Made by a program: the position numbers and the translations under genes. A stretch of DNA of 64,000 nucleotides from Theristus sp. LFF4_11 (lineage: Eukaryota; Nematoda; Chromadorea; Monhysterida; Xyalidae). Below the pieces are notes generated by a model. That model did not search any database. It had not been told where the DNA came from and saw nothing but the letters and a program-made list of their open reading frames with translations. The DNA is taken from assembly GCA_030248135.1 (NCBI GenBank), contig JASANC010004439.1, positions 20,930 to 84,929 of the forward strand, in the 5' to 3' direction. This document shows, one piece after another, positions 1 through 12,000 of this stretch (position 1 is the stretch's first letter; every line of letters starts with the position of its first letter).

Positions 1-109
1 AAAGTACAGCCGGCACCGCACCGGACGCAAGTTTCTCATTCAGCCCGCTGATTGGCTGCTGACACGCGAAACACAGAAACATGGAGCACCGCTGCAGTCG
101 TAACCCCAA

Positions 110-240
110 AAAGAACCAGCTGATTGGTTGATGCATTTATTTTGTGCATGAGTTTGCTGTGGAGGCGGAGTTTGGTTTGCATAGAATCCACACGCATAAC
201 GTGACCACCAACCAATCAGCTAGCTGGCTATGTTATCTGA
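110..240. mobile_element. Palindromic MITE related to P1/P2, degraded
   Basis: Inverted CAGCTGATTGGTTG (left) and ACCAACCAATCAGCTAGCTG (right) around a GGCGGAG core. Outer ends not resolved. Confidence 0.5.
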
Positions 241-784
241 CAAACACCTCTGGTTCACGAAATTCTGCGTCGGTGACGTCCCATTTGGCAGCCAACTCTG
301 ATTGGCGTCGCCGCCACAGAGTCATGAAGCAAATCGCCCACGCCACCATGAACCTGTAAACGTGTTTTTCTTTCTTGTAAATTCAGTGAAAGCAACGATG
401 AATTTGGTTGATTATGTTTATTGATGAGCAACATTTTGCCCTTCGAAAACCGTGCTGTTTGTCGCCAACACACCATTATCGCACGGTTACAATCAAACAC
501 ACTGGCACACAGACGCAGACACACACACGCACCAGCGCTTGTGTGTCTGTGTGTTTGTTAATGGACTGTACAACATTACATGCAGTACAGACTGTCATAG
601 TTGCAGATATACGCTATGTGCAACAAACTTCAGTGACGGTTTCTGAAAAAAATAACAACTATGAATTTACGTCGAAAAGAAACTGGCGATTGGATTGTCG
701 AAGACTGTCGTCCAGCGTTGAGTGCCGCATAAGCTGCCGATGCGCGTGAACTGACAGTCCTGAAGGAGCAACGGTGTACGAACG

Positions 785-961
785 AACGGTGATTTTAGGC
801 GATGTTTTAGCGCCAGGGCTAACCCAGTTAAGCATACAGAACGCCGTCGAGTAGGGCGCCCATCGAGTTTTCTCTGTCATCAAATGCCTATACACCCCTC
901 GGCGGGGCTCGATCCCCCGAACGCACAGACTGTAGTTTAACGCACTACCACCAGGCCACGA
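785..961 (-). repeat. tRNA-derived SINE
   Basis: Minus-strand copy: GTGGCCTGGTGGTAGTGCGT-like A box, GGATCGAGCCCCGCCGA-like B box, then CACTTGATGACAGAGAAAAC and ATCGCCTAAAAT. Confidence 0.75.
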
Positions 962-1135
962 GGGAGCAGCACCGGAGGAAAGCTCATAAACAAGTAGGTG
1001 TGGACAACGTTTTATTTAAAAAAACATAGTAAAACTGTCCGAAATAAACATGCTGATCGGTTTCCTGTCCCAAACGGTCGTTAGCTACAGATGAAAAAGC
1101 CGAGAATGGTTTCGCTACTCCCAGCTGATGAGCTA

Positions 1136-1317
1136 CAGCCGAACTCTAAAATTATAGAGAATCAGCTGATTGGTTGGCGGTCACGTGCATGCATGCTCTA
1201 CTGTGCAAACCGAACTCCGCCCCACACCAATTTCCGCACAGAGAGCATGCGCATGCTCGTAGCACGTGATCACCAACGACTCATCCAGCTGATTCCCTAT
1301 AATTTAGAGTTCGACTG
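1136..1317. mobile_element. Palindromic MITE, family P1
   Basis: Inverted ends CAG[TC]CGAACTCTAAA...AGTTCGACTG flanked by TA, with subterminal CAGCTGATTGGTTGG and CACGTG on both sides. Reference copy; others at 1819, 11486, 17465, 31887, 39058, 40254, 46081 and 47658. Confidence 0.85.
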
Positions 1318-1407
1318 TACATATTTCGTTCCCAGGCACCGCGCGCGGACCGGGACCACCGGACATATATTTCTCGTCGCTTGATACCGGGTGTACATAT
1401 GACTGAC

Positions 1408-4400
1408 CGCTTGTAAACACCGTCGACACATGTATTTGTCGGCCATTGACAATGTGCCAGTGGTGCTGTTGTTGTTGTTGTTGCTCTGCGGGTCCACCGA
1501 GCAGAACGACTCGTCCGCCTGACTGAACACGGCATACAGAAGGCTGACCGTGACGAAGAGCACACCGCCGAGTGCGGGCGGAATCAGCATCTGCGTGTAG
1601 AACCCCAGCCACGCGAAATACATCGCCACCTGCGCGCACATGTTGAGAGAGACCGTGTCGGTGGTATATCCGGGCGGGATTCAAACTCCATAAGCGGCAT
1701 TCATGAAGCAGTATTTAGTGACGCGCAGCTATGTGTTAAGACATAGCTACGTGTTCACCAAATACTGTTTCATGAATGCGTCGATAATCGTGCACACACT
1801 GTACCACTTGTCCAAATACAGTCGAACTCTGAAGTATAGCGAATCAGCTGATTGATTGGCATTGCGGTGTGCATGCGTTCTGTTGAAACCAAACTCTGCC
1901 CCACAGCAATAATGCCTGCACAGAAAGCATGCATACCGTAACGCCAACCAATCAGCTGATTCCCTATAATTTAGAGAGTACGACTGTGCAGTACACGGTT
2001 TGTGTTTTTACCTTTTCACCGTAGTACTGTCGAATCTGCTCGATCGGCTGATATTTGTGCCAACGCGACGGACGGGCCCACGTTTCGTAGAGGTACCTTG
2101 AAAAAAGTAAATTGTGTTTAAAAAACAAAAAAGTTTATTTTTGACAATATGTATACACGTCACACTTTTCGCACGCCGAAGAATAAACATCTCTCTCCTC
2201 AACTACCGTAAAGTCTTGCATATAAGGTTCCTCCCACTTATAAGACCCCCACCCAAAAGTGGGCGGAGTGTCACACGGCGGGAAACCAAAAAATTCAAAA
2301 TTTTGACTTGGTCAAAATCCTATCCCGTTTATAAGGCCCGAAATTCCTAATGTTCGCTTTATAAGACCTCCTCCCACTTATAAGGTTGTCACACGAAATT
2401 CCACTTTTTTCAGAAATTTTTGATTTTCAAATTTATATAAGGAGACCTTATATGCAAGACTTTACGGTATTTACCGGTATGTTCATCAGTCGATAATAAG
2501 GCTTTCCGTGATTATAGTGATAGATTCGTGGGCGGTTTGGCGGAGTTCTCAGTTCCTATTTTTATGCAGTTTAGTAAGCTATCGCACTGGAAAAGAGACT
2601 GGCGATCGGCTATACACCTAATCAACTATTCTACGACAAAAAAACCACAGCTGAACAATAATCACAGCGAAAAACGCTTCTAATCTCTAACTTTCGCATC
2701 GGCCACTGCTCGACGGGCGTCTTGTCGTAGTTCACTGAGCGCTCTCGCAAGTCGGCGTCATGCGGCGGGAAAACGCGCGTGTACACCTTCTCATCCAGGA
2801 GATACTGGACAACCAGATGTTATAGAGTTGAAAATTGTCAAAAAAAACTTAAAAACACTGCTCATAATTCAAATAATCCACTTTGGAAGCGCAGCAAAAT
2901 TTATAGTTTTTTCCAAGGTAAGTTTTACACTTTGAAAAAAAAATGCAAAACCATTGTTGCGAAACTGACACGCAGATTGATCATCTTCTGCTTCCGATCA
3001 AAATACGCGTGGTCTTGCTCCTCCAGATCGTCGAAGGTTTCGTACAAAATATCGGACGTGTCGCGGTGCGTTTTCGAACGACGTTCAATTTTCAGATTCA
3101 CCTGCGCGAATTTCAAAAATAGAAAAGGAAATAATGCTGCAATGCTATGGAAGACGCACAGACACACGCTATTCAACGGGTATAACAACAGAATGCGCAC
3201 GGGCTTCAGAATTGGGCTGATGTACTGTTGCGGCTCGTTCGAATCCGGTCCGTAGAATTGCGGCCCGGCAAATTTTCCCTGGCACGAACAACATAAACTG
3301 CTGGAAGAAATATCGCAGTCACAGATATATAAAACTGACAGCAAAAATGTAAAAAAACTTCAGCCAACCTAATCCTAAGACTATAAACAAAGTTCTTGTA
3401 GGTCTCCTAAGCAAAGCCTTTTATTTTATGCATGGTGGTCACTTTTGGATTCATCCCAAAAAAATCACTACAGGTGGTTGGGTTAGCTCTTGCTCGTGCA
3501 AAGGAGAATTCGCCGAGCCGGAACTCTTCGGGCCGGAATCGAACGGGCCGCAACTGTTCAGATCGGAATCAGAGGGCCGCAATTAAACACCGCCTCAAAA
3601 TTGAACTAAACATATTCAACGGGTATAATAACTGAATACGCACGCTCTTCAGAATGGAACTTTATTTCACACTGACCCCGTTGATCAAGCGCCAGACAAG
3701 ATACGTCCGTTGCGCGGTTGTAAACGCCGTTTCCTCAGTCTCCAACAGAAATCGATCGACATTTTTTCTCGAGAATTCATCCGTAAAATATCGATGTTCC
3801 GGAATTTGGTAGCTGGTGAAAAACTTGTTTCAGTTTGAACTTTATTAGTTCCATGGAGCAGTCACAATATGTGTGCTATGGCCAAACCCAGCGAGTTAGT
3901 CCGATATGTATGTGGTGTATATCATATATTTAACTGTGCACTGTACAAACGAGTGAAGCACACGCTTGTACACTAATTGCAGCGCATGTTCTAATGCTGG
4001 GGAAGTATTCATCTAATGTTACAGACGTTTTTCTTTTCCCGTTTTTATCATTCCCGCTCTCGCATGCCTGACTTCGTTTTCACTGTGTGTGGAACTGTAT
4101 TCCGTTTGAAATATTCAAGTTTTGCAAACTGAACTGAAGTTTCGACCATCACTAAAAGGGGATTCAGCAATTATGCTTTTGTGCGGCGCGCGCACGGACA
4201 CGACACCAAAGAAATCGTCTGTCATGTGTGCTATCTTAATGCATTACGGAGCTAATTGGTTTGCGCACGGGATTCTGTGCGTACGGGCAAAAAAACTAAA
4301 TGGTGTTTTCGCCGGAAGTGCTCATAAGAAGAACGTTCGTATATACCAGCTCGGCAGACGGAACGGATTCAAGCACTCGTCGCGCACGCCACATTTTCGC

Positions 4401-6897
4401 GCCAGCCATTCCCAGCAACGGTTCGGCCAACCGGTGCGTTTCGGTGGGAGGTCGGACACTTTTATGGGCATCTGAAAGTTGCCGGTTTTTTTTAAGCACA
4501 CCGTGAATGGTCGTGCGTGCAAAGACTCCTCCGGCAGACTCCGCTGGATTTTTCCTCAAAACAACCAGAAGATCGGTTCAAAAACGAAACATACTGTACA
4601 TGCAGCGTAAGTACCTGTAGTCGTTCCAACTCCGCCTGCCTGCTCAGCGCTTCCCACGTTCCGTGCACCTTCACATAAACGGTTTTATGGTCGAGTGAAT
4701 TCGATTTCGGCTCAATCTCCAACTCCAAGCCGGCGTCTCGCAATTGCTGCTCGAATCGCCGCCGGTAGATCGCGTGTTGCGCCATGCGCCTGCGCCAGCA
4801 TCGTTGGTGTTGCGCGATTTTGCTTTTAAGATTGTCGCGAAAAGAATAAACACAAACAACGCAAAAAAACAAAATCAAATCAACCAAAATCAGCGAGCCA
4901 AAAGAAACCTGTGATACCGTTTTGAGCCAGGCCGATAAACCAGGATCATATCGATCACTTTCCAGCCGTCGGATAAATAGCTGAAATCAATCAATCAATC
5001 AATCAACTACACAATCAATCAATCGATCAATCAATCAATCAATCAAACAATCAATAGATCAAATGAGCAAAAAACAAGGTAACAACCAAATAAGCAAAGA
5101 ATGAATGAACGAATCCACCAAACTAACGCAGTTTCCGGTAAAATTTTCTGTTTCTTGGTGATTGGCTGACCCAAATTCACCGGAAACGGCGCGAACGACT
5201 TTTTCCGCTGCAACATTTCGTGAAACGCGGCGCGTCTCGCCATTTTCTGCCGGATGACGTTCTCGTTCTCTGATGTCGCCAAATGGCCATTTTGCTTGTG
5301 CACCTTGTCACTTGGTGTTGTTGTTGGCGACAGTTTACCATTGGCATTGCCGTGCATGCGCGTGTCGCCGAGATATCGAAGCATCATCTCATTTGAATCT
5401 TGCACGCGCGCTGCTCCAGCGTTTCTCGTATGACGCGCTTTTGGGTGATTTCTGTTTCGATCTGAAAACTTGCAGCGCACTCAAGAATGGAAAAACAGTC
5501 ATCCAAAAAAACTGACCAAGAAAGCAGCCAAGGACAGTCAGTACAATGGCACATCGGAAGTTTATTTGACAAAGATTTGACACTGCAAGTTTGGATGTTG
5601 CTTAACCGTTTGGTTCACTGACTAGCCTTGGTGAGTTTCTTGGTCTCTGTTGTTGTTGTTTTTTCCTTGGTCAGAAGCATTTTTCCCTGCACTTGCCTGC
5701 ATGCCGTTGATACAAGCGTTCGTGTGGTTTCTGCTGAAAAACAGGTTGAAGAACCCTTCAAAGTGTACCACGTCATTTCACTGTTATCGATTTGATTGTC
5801 ATTTGTAGCACTGCTGCTGACTGACTGGATTCAAGTTGCGGTAATTAACGTTGCTTCTATCAATCAAACAGCATTGTCAACATTCTAAAAACCGTTCACA
5901 TGTACTGTCATGGTACAAAAAAACGGGGAATGGTTTTTCTTTTTTTTCCAAAATCGCTATCTGCTTTCACAATAATTGCCACTTTTGCCTCTCTTCGTGT
6001 CCATCGCGACAACGGTGGGACCAACGGACCACATGACCACTGTGCACTGACCTGATGATCTTCGGCGTTGTCGACGTGCATCACCAGGTCGTCCTTATTC
6101 TTGTCAACCTCAACAACCGGCTCAACGGACTGTTGATAATCGTCGACCGAACCGAACTCGAACGCGTCGTTGACGTAGGCGGTCTCATGGCACGATTCCG
6201 GATGTTGATTGGTCGGAGGCGCTGTTTCGCTTCTTCGGTGCTCCTCAAGAGTGACGTGATTTTGGAGCGTTTCGCTGATTGGCGGTTCTTCAGTCGGCTT
6301 CTTTTCGCGCTGCTCTCTTTGCAGGGTGTTTGAAGAGTCGGATGAGTTTGCTGGAAGACGGGAGATTCAAAAAGGTTGCGTGGAAATCGCAAGAAAAAGG
6401 GAGTCACGCTATAAAAGCAGCTCTAAACAGAGGCACTTGTACCCAAACAGGTCCTTAAACGGGTGTGCGTTAGACTCGTTGTCTGTGCGTTCGGAGGATC
6501 GAGCCCTGCCGAGGGGTGTATAGGCACTTAATGACAGAGAAAACTCGATGGGCACCATAATCGACGGCGTTTTGTGAACTTTTCTGGGTTGACCCTAGCT
6601 AAAAAAACATCGCCTAAAATCCCCAACAACAACATAGAGGTCCCCGGAAACAAATTTTTGGTGCCCCTTTTGGCATTTTACCCATTTTTGGTGTCCCGCT
6701 TAACAATGATACAAAACTCCGCTGCGTGGTCCGTTTCCGTCTCATAAATCACCTGTTGTGTTCGGACAAGATGAACTGATCGGAGTGCAAATTTGATTGA
6801 TGTCGATTTGCTGTAGCATCGGCACTTCGTAGAGGTGCGCTGGCGCTTTCGAACGATTCAGATTCGATTTTCGTATGGCGAGTATTTGTTCGGTCAT
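1408..6897 (-). CDS. Anoctamin (TMEM16) family protein, 5' part, runs off left edge
   Basis: Anoctamins are ten-helix calcium-activated chloride channels or lipid scramblases. Exons, 5' to 3': 6753-6897, 6052-6350, 5697-5733, 5128-5461, 4615-4822, 4347-4471, 3677-3812, 2970-3101, 2707-2804, 2012-2096, 1408-1629; all keep phase (607 codons). Family signals are a YRRRFEQQL...GLELEIE stretch followed by VYVKVHGTWEAL (4615-4822), a SRKNVDRF dimerisation-domain segment (3677-3812), FPPHDAD (2707-2804), KYQPIEQIRQYYGEK (2012-2096) and the first membrane helix VAMYFAWLGFYTQMLIPP (1408-1629), followed by an N-rich loop and MCRRC. Before the conserved part there are about 190 polar residues without a match I recognise. 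The start ATG is the only one that joins exon 2 in phase. The 37-nt exon 5697-5733 ends in AG|GCAAGT, a consensus GC donor. The other membrane helices must lie left of the window. Confidence 0.92.
1693..1782. mobile_element. Palindromic MITE, family P3
   Basis: Arms GGCATTCATGAAGCAGTATT and complement around AGCTATGTG. Other copies at 9229-9323, 12632-12716, 12727-12812, 18767-18862, 39721-39988 and 44130-44189. Confidence 0.75.
1819..1986. mobile_element. Palindromic MITE, family P1
   Basis: CAGTCGAACTCTGAAGTATA start, GATTCCCTATAATTTAGAG end, left TA flank. Confidence 0.8.
2204..2469. mobile_element. TACCGTAAAGTC inverted-repeat MITE
   Basis: About 25-bp perfect ends TACCGTAAAGTCTTGCATAT and complement; several CTTATAAG units inside. 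In anoctamin intron between exons 2707-2804 and 2012-2096. It begins TACCGTA like the element at 20579. Confidence 0.8.
3230..3600 (-). repeat. Repeat with degenerate AATTGCGGCCCG units
   Basis: Contains several units of the AATT[GC]CGGCCCG type and, on the minus strand, ACCACCTGTA and GATGAATCCAAAA. Matches 63400-63690 on the plus strand over most of its length. Confidence 0.65.
4986..5060. repeat. (CAAT)n microsatellite
   Basis: Imperfect CAAT array in an anoctamin intron. Confidence 0.9.
6461..6637 (+). repeat. tRNA-derived SINE, 5' damaged
   Basis: Starts at TGCGTTAGACT; B-box region GGATCGAGCCCTGCCGA; tail ATCGCCTAAAAT then AACAACAAC. In anoctamin intron 1. Confidence 0.7.
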
Positions 6898-8141
6898 TTT
6901 TCTGCTTGTTTCTGCTGACTTTTATGGGAACCAAAAAGCTGGCTGGCTAAAGCGATCAAAGTTCTTGCGTGTTTCTGTTCGTACACTCATTTTGAACCTG
7001 GTTTTGCCGATTGTTGCGCTGGGTTTGCTTAATTTTTTTTGAAAACTCTCAAAGTTTCAACAGCGATGTTAAAAGATGCTTAGGAACTGCGTTGTTTTCT
7101 CAGTTTCACTTTGCCAGCAGCAAAACTTTCCGGTCTGAGACCCGATTTTATCGCACGCGTGTTCTGCTGAAAATACACCGCTTTTTGAACAAAATCATAC
7201 CGACTTACGATTTGTCGCGTTTGCATACAGGCAGCATACGGTAATAAGAAACGTGCACCTTTCCATTCTTCAAGAACACATGCAATTCAGCATCAAAAGG
7301 TGTTTCTTTCGTTCTGGTGTGAAACAAGATTCGAAATCAAGATAAAAACACTCCGTGTGTGCACAACGCTGCCAAAAACGTACACGATTTTTACAATGTT
7401 GGGGTTTTCTCAACTGGACTGATCGACCAATATTTTGGGAGACAGGAAATATTTTATTGTTTTTTCTATCACATACGGTGTATGGGTTTCAGAACTTTGA
7501 GACGTGATCACTTTGAGCATTATTCAATCTCGGGACCAAAACAAAAGATGTGAAGTTTGGTCCAATTTCCACTATCTCGCATTTTCAAAATTCAGACGCG
7601 CTATTCGACAAAGTCGAATCAACATTCAACATTTTCATTCAACATTCAACAGTACAGCCAACATAGAAGAAACTAAGCGTTGGAGTAGTGAAAAGAGCCA
7701 TATTGCTTCTGAAGACACTAGTCTTTCTGGACATGCATCTGGGCACAGGGGTATTGAACCGTTATTGCTTTCTTATGAACCCGCAGTCCTTGGCCAATAA
7801 ACAGTTCATTATTGTCACACCGCGCGTCGACAGATGGGAGAAGCAACGGCGGGGCAACCGGTTCAGGAGATGACCGAACGGCGCGACGTTCCACAAAGGA
7901 ATCAACCACTTGTTTCGATGCCCCGAGCTGAAGTGAGCACACAAGTCGTCCGGAGACGACGCAGCTGGCGCGAAACGTAGCGCAGTTTATCCCTGAGCGT
8001 CTCGGATTCCCGGTAGTGGATCGGAGGAACACGCGACGTCGAAGGAGGAAAAGGAGTGATACGTTTCGCGTTGTGATTTTTGTGACTTTTTTGTGATTGA
8101 ATTTTTTTGGAATTGCGTAGAAGATAATGTGATCTAATCAC
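6898..8141. other. Spacer between anoctamin start and giant gene end, part 1
   Basis: Nothing recognised. A minus-strand open stretch near 7900-8060 (ESETLRDKLRYVSRQLRR in one frame) looks slightly coding-like, but I could not join it to a neighbour. Confidence 0.4.
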
Positions 8142-8475
8142 CGTATTACCCCATTAACCCCCCCCCCCCCACCAATAAACCCCCACCCCACGACAAGTTT
8201 GGCGAATGTCGAATCCCCCCCCCAATAATCCCCCTTGGAACTGACCTGTTTGATACACATACCGAGCGAATTCAGTGGCTGGTTGAAGTTAATATTATTT
8301 AAATTGTGCTACCAAAGGCCCCAAAGGGATGAGTTAATGAATAATTTCATTACAATAGCTGTTACAAAAGGAAGACGTGGCTGTGGAAAGTAGAAGTTTC
8401 TGCGACTTTCTTGCCTGCCATGCAATGTATTTTTGCCATTTTTCAGTAAACCCCACCCCTTGATTTTTTTGTAAA
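8142..8475. mobile_element. Truncated, inverted copy of the TACCGTATTACC element
   Basis: Starts ACCGTATTACCCC followed by C runs. Shares several unique blocks (GGCCCCAAAGGGATGAGTT, TTGCCTGCCATGCAA) with 20579-21045 in opposite orientation. The far end is missing. Confidence 0.7.
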
Positions 8476-8653
8476 TGCGAAGGAGCCGATAAAAGTCGCT
8501 GATTTAATTGTGCGTATTTATCATTTGTAATTAGGTAATTTAGTCAATAATTATTGTAGTTCTCGCCAATATAACTGTGATGGTTCCTGTATACTGGTGT
8601 TCTGTTTCTGAAATCGATATTAAAGTTATCTCTCTACATCGGCTCATCGTTTG

Positions 8654-8659
8654 TTTATT
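8654..8659 (-). terminator. Candidate polyadenylation signal of the giant gene
   Basis: AATAAA on the minus strand about 300 bases after the stop codon. Single motif, no further support. Confidence 0.35.
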
Positions 8660-8961
8660 CCAGACGGATTGTATTAACCTCCACCAAGTCGTTTTTTTTT
8701 TCAATCGAACAATCGAATAAAAACAAAATAAATAATGGTGAAAAGTACAGTAACAACGAAATCAAATTCATGAAAACCGCTATCACAACAACAAATGCAC
8801 ACGCAAATCACGATATTAAAAGTACAATTGAATCTGTGGGTGGACGTCGGACGAAACATGCGGATAAAAAAACAAGTCATTAAATTTCACAAACAAGTTG
8901 CTTTAAAATGCTTGCAAACAAGTGCACGCGCGTCCCAGACGTGTGAAAGCAAGCATACCAT

Positions 8962-9078
8962 TCAAGATTTGTCGAACTGTTTCAATCGTTTTCCTCTTTT
9001 GCCCCGCATTTTTCTTCTCTTCGGTTTCGATCCAGTCGGAGCGGACTCGTCGTCGCTGATTTCAATCAGTTCTTCAGA
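8962..9078 (-). CDS. Giant gene last exon: SIM-like core and basic tail
   Basis: TTCGTAG|TCTGAA to stop TGA. Reads SEELIEISDDESAP, then KPKRRKMRGKRGKRLKQF and ends DKS. SIM-like core followed by a strongly basic tail (candidate NLS or RNA-binding tail). Confidence 0.78.
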   Translation of the reverse strand, partial: SEELIEISDDESAPTGSKPKRRKMRGKRGKRLKQFDKS

Positions 9079-12000
9079 CTACGAATGAAAAAAAACATTT
9101 TTTTTTGTAAAATGGGCGGGCCACTGAGCCACCACACCCAATCGCAATACAGCCAATCAGCTTGCTATCAATTGATTCATTCAATCAATCAACGTGATTT
9201 TGTCAGACCACTTGGTCGTACAACCATAAACGGGCATTCATGAAGCAGTATTAGTGACCGGGTAGCTGTTTTACACACACAGCTATGCGTCACTAAATAC
9301 TGCTGCATGAATACCGCTTATCGCGACAAATCAGTGTGGTATCAATTCAATTCAATCAGTAAATCACCAAATCAATGAAAAAAATTCAATCCACGAACAC
9401 AATCAACGAAGCGAGAGTGCAAACACAACCTGATGCGCTGTGCGTTTTCGGTGTTTCGCTGATGCTGCAGGTGCCGCTCGTATACTGGGCGATTTACGAT
9501 CCGGCATTTGGGAGTCGCTGTCCGACACCGGGGAAATGCTGTCACCCTCCAAGTCCATTGGTAATTCGATGAGCTCATCGTGTGCACCGGACAGCTGTAA
9601 CGTTGAATGGAGACGTTTTTTTTCTTATTTTTGATGCTGCCGACTAAATGCGATTTGCACGCACAGAAAGGCGCAATTGATTTTGATTGTCATCAGAAAG
9701 ATGCAGTAAAGTGAAACGAAATGATTTTGATATCCCAGTAAAAACAGTGAAACAGTTTTTTTATATTGCGAATTTCGGGTGAAACAACGTCACTTGTGGA
9801 AAAAAACTGAAGAAGACAAGCTGCGTGTGATGACATCCAAAATACCGCTATAACACGTTCTCTTGCAGAGAAAACGGAGTGCGCTAAACAGATTATCAGA
9901 ACACAACGATTGTTCTGAAACAGCGCACAATGCTGCACTATCACTGTGGAATCCTGAAGCTCAGCTCGAGTTGAATGGTTTTATAATCACTAGCCCGCAA
10001 CAACAACAACGAAAAAAAAATTGAAAATCAACTAACGACACTTCGATTCGCCGGAGTGCTTGTGGCCGGCCAGACTCTGTTTGGGACACTTTGACCTGAA
10101 AAAAACAGAAGGATAACATTGGAAACGCGATATCAGACCGCACACCGACACCCAGCGCACAAACGACCATGCACGCTGCTTCGACCAACGCCTTCACGAC
10201 CCCAACCTGCTTCTGCGCCTTCCAATTCGCTGATCGCTCGCGTCTGCGCCACACGCAGCAAGTTCTCTTCGGGCACATTCGTACAGTGCACGGGTAGACT
10301 GTGATCGGGCGGCGTGTACCACGCGGGCGACCGGTGCCCCGTACGGGAACCGGCCGCCGACGGCGCGGCACCCGCCGGTTGCTCCAGTAGTCGTTGACTG
10401 TGAACGGAAAGTTTTTCATGTCCGTATCTGATTTTCATCGGTTGCAGTGCCATCTAGCCAATCAGGGTGTTGAATTCTGAGAAAAAAACGAAACCGGGAA
10501 AACTAACAGCCACACTCACCGTTGCGCTTCTTCCATCAACGCCCGCAACTGTGCTGCCTGGTGTTGCAGTTGCTCCGCCATTTGCGGCGTATAGTCGACC
10601 GTAGCGGCCGCTGCGGAAACGGGTATTGCGGGAGTACCCGTTACCGGGGCAGCAGGAGTACCCGTTACCAGGGTTTCCTCCTTCGGCACGGTCAACAGTC
10701 CCCGACGCGTCTGTTCCCGTTGCAAGCGTTTCTGTAGCTCGAGTTTCGCCAGCTCCGCCTGCTGCTGTTGCTGGAAATGAATAACTGTACAATCAATCTG
10801 CCTGCGAGCACCAGTCAGAGAGAGACGTGGCAAAATTGACGCCAAGACCAAACTGTTTCGGCCGTGACATTGAAATTTCCAAGCAAGCGAGAAAGCCGAA
10901 ATTTCCACCTAAACTTTCAACTGCCGATTCGCGGAATATAAACCGCCACCACAGCTATGATCGTTATCAGTAAGCAAAAAGCATATGAATGAAATCTGCC
11001 GTTTAATCTGCTCTTTTAAAAAATGAAAAAAAAACATGAAAAATGTCGTATTGAAAAAACGAAGCACCGAAACAAACACGACGACTGACCAACTGTCGCT
11101 GTTGCCGTCTTGCCAGTTCGGCCAGCAATAATTCGCGCGCCTTATGCTGCAGTTGTAACGCCTCCGACACCGCCGGCGGCACCGCGGTGGGCGGAGTGTC
11201 GTCAGCGGATGGTTGTTGTTGCGCAACGCTGATTGGCCGTAGTGTCGCGGACGACTCCGCCTCGTGCACGTCGAGCAGTGCGGATCGTTGGCGGCCGACC
11301 GGTCGATCAATGACGTCATCGTGAACGACGTTCGCTGGTTGCTGCGCGAGCGATTCGACCGTCGATGAGGCGGCGGCGCGATCGTGGCGATGCTGGATGA
11401 GACGACGCTGCTCCAGCACCTCTTGCAGCACGGTGATGTGCACCTGATCACGCAATATGAGACGAAACACTTCGGTTGGAAATCACAGTCGAACTCGAAA
11501 TTATGGGCAATCAGCTGATTGGTTGGTGGTCACGTGCATGCATGCTTTCTATACAAACCAAACTGCGCGCTCCCACAGCAGTTTCTGCACAGAAAGCAAG
11601 CATCACGAGACGACGCTGATTCCCTATAATTTAGAGTTTATGACTGTAGGTCAGTATGAGAACTGGCCGAGACCGTACCATTCGCTGCGTGTTCTCCAAC
11701 GGATCGCTGCAGGCGCCAATCGCCGCGATTTCCTCGTTCAGCCACCGCTCCAACGCGCTGTCCTCCATCGCGCCCATGCGGCCGTGCAAACGTTGCATTG
11801 CTGCTGATTGTTGGCTGTCTGGAGAAAAACGTTTCGGTTGTTTTTTAATCTGACTGAACGTCTCGATACGAAGACACTAAACACTGTCGGCACTGAACTA
11901 CGACCGGATTGGCTTGGTGGACGGAAGGACAGTTTTGGTGTGACGGAAAATTCTTGTAGAATGCAACAACGCACCGATTCATGCATGTGGTGTGGTGACT

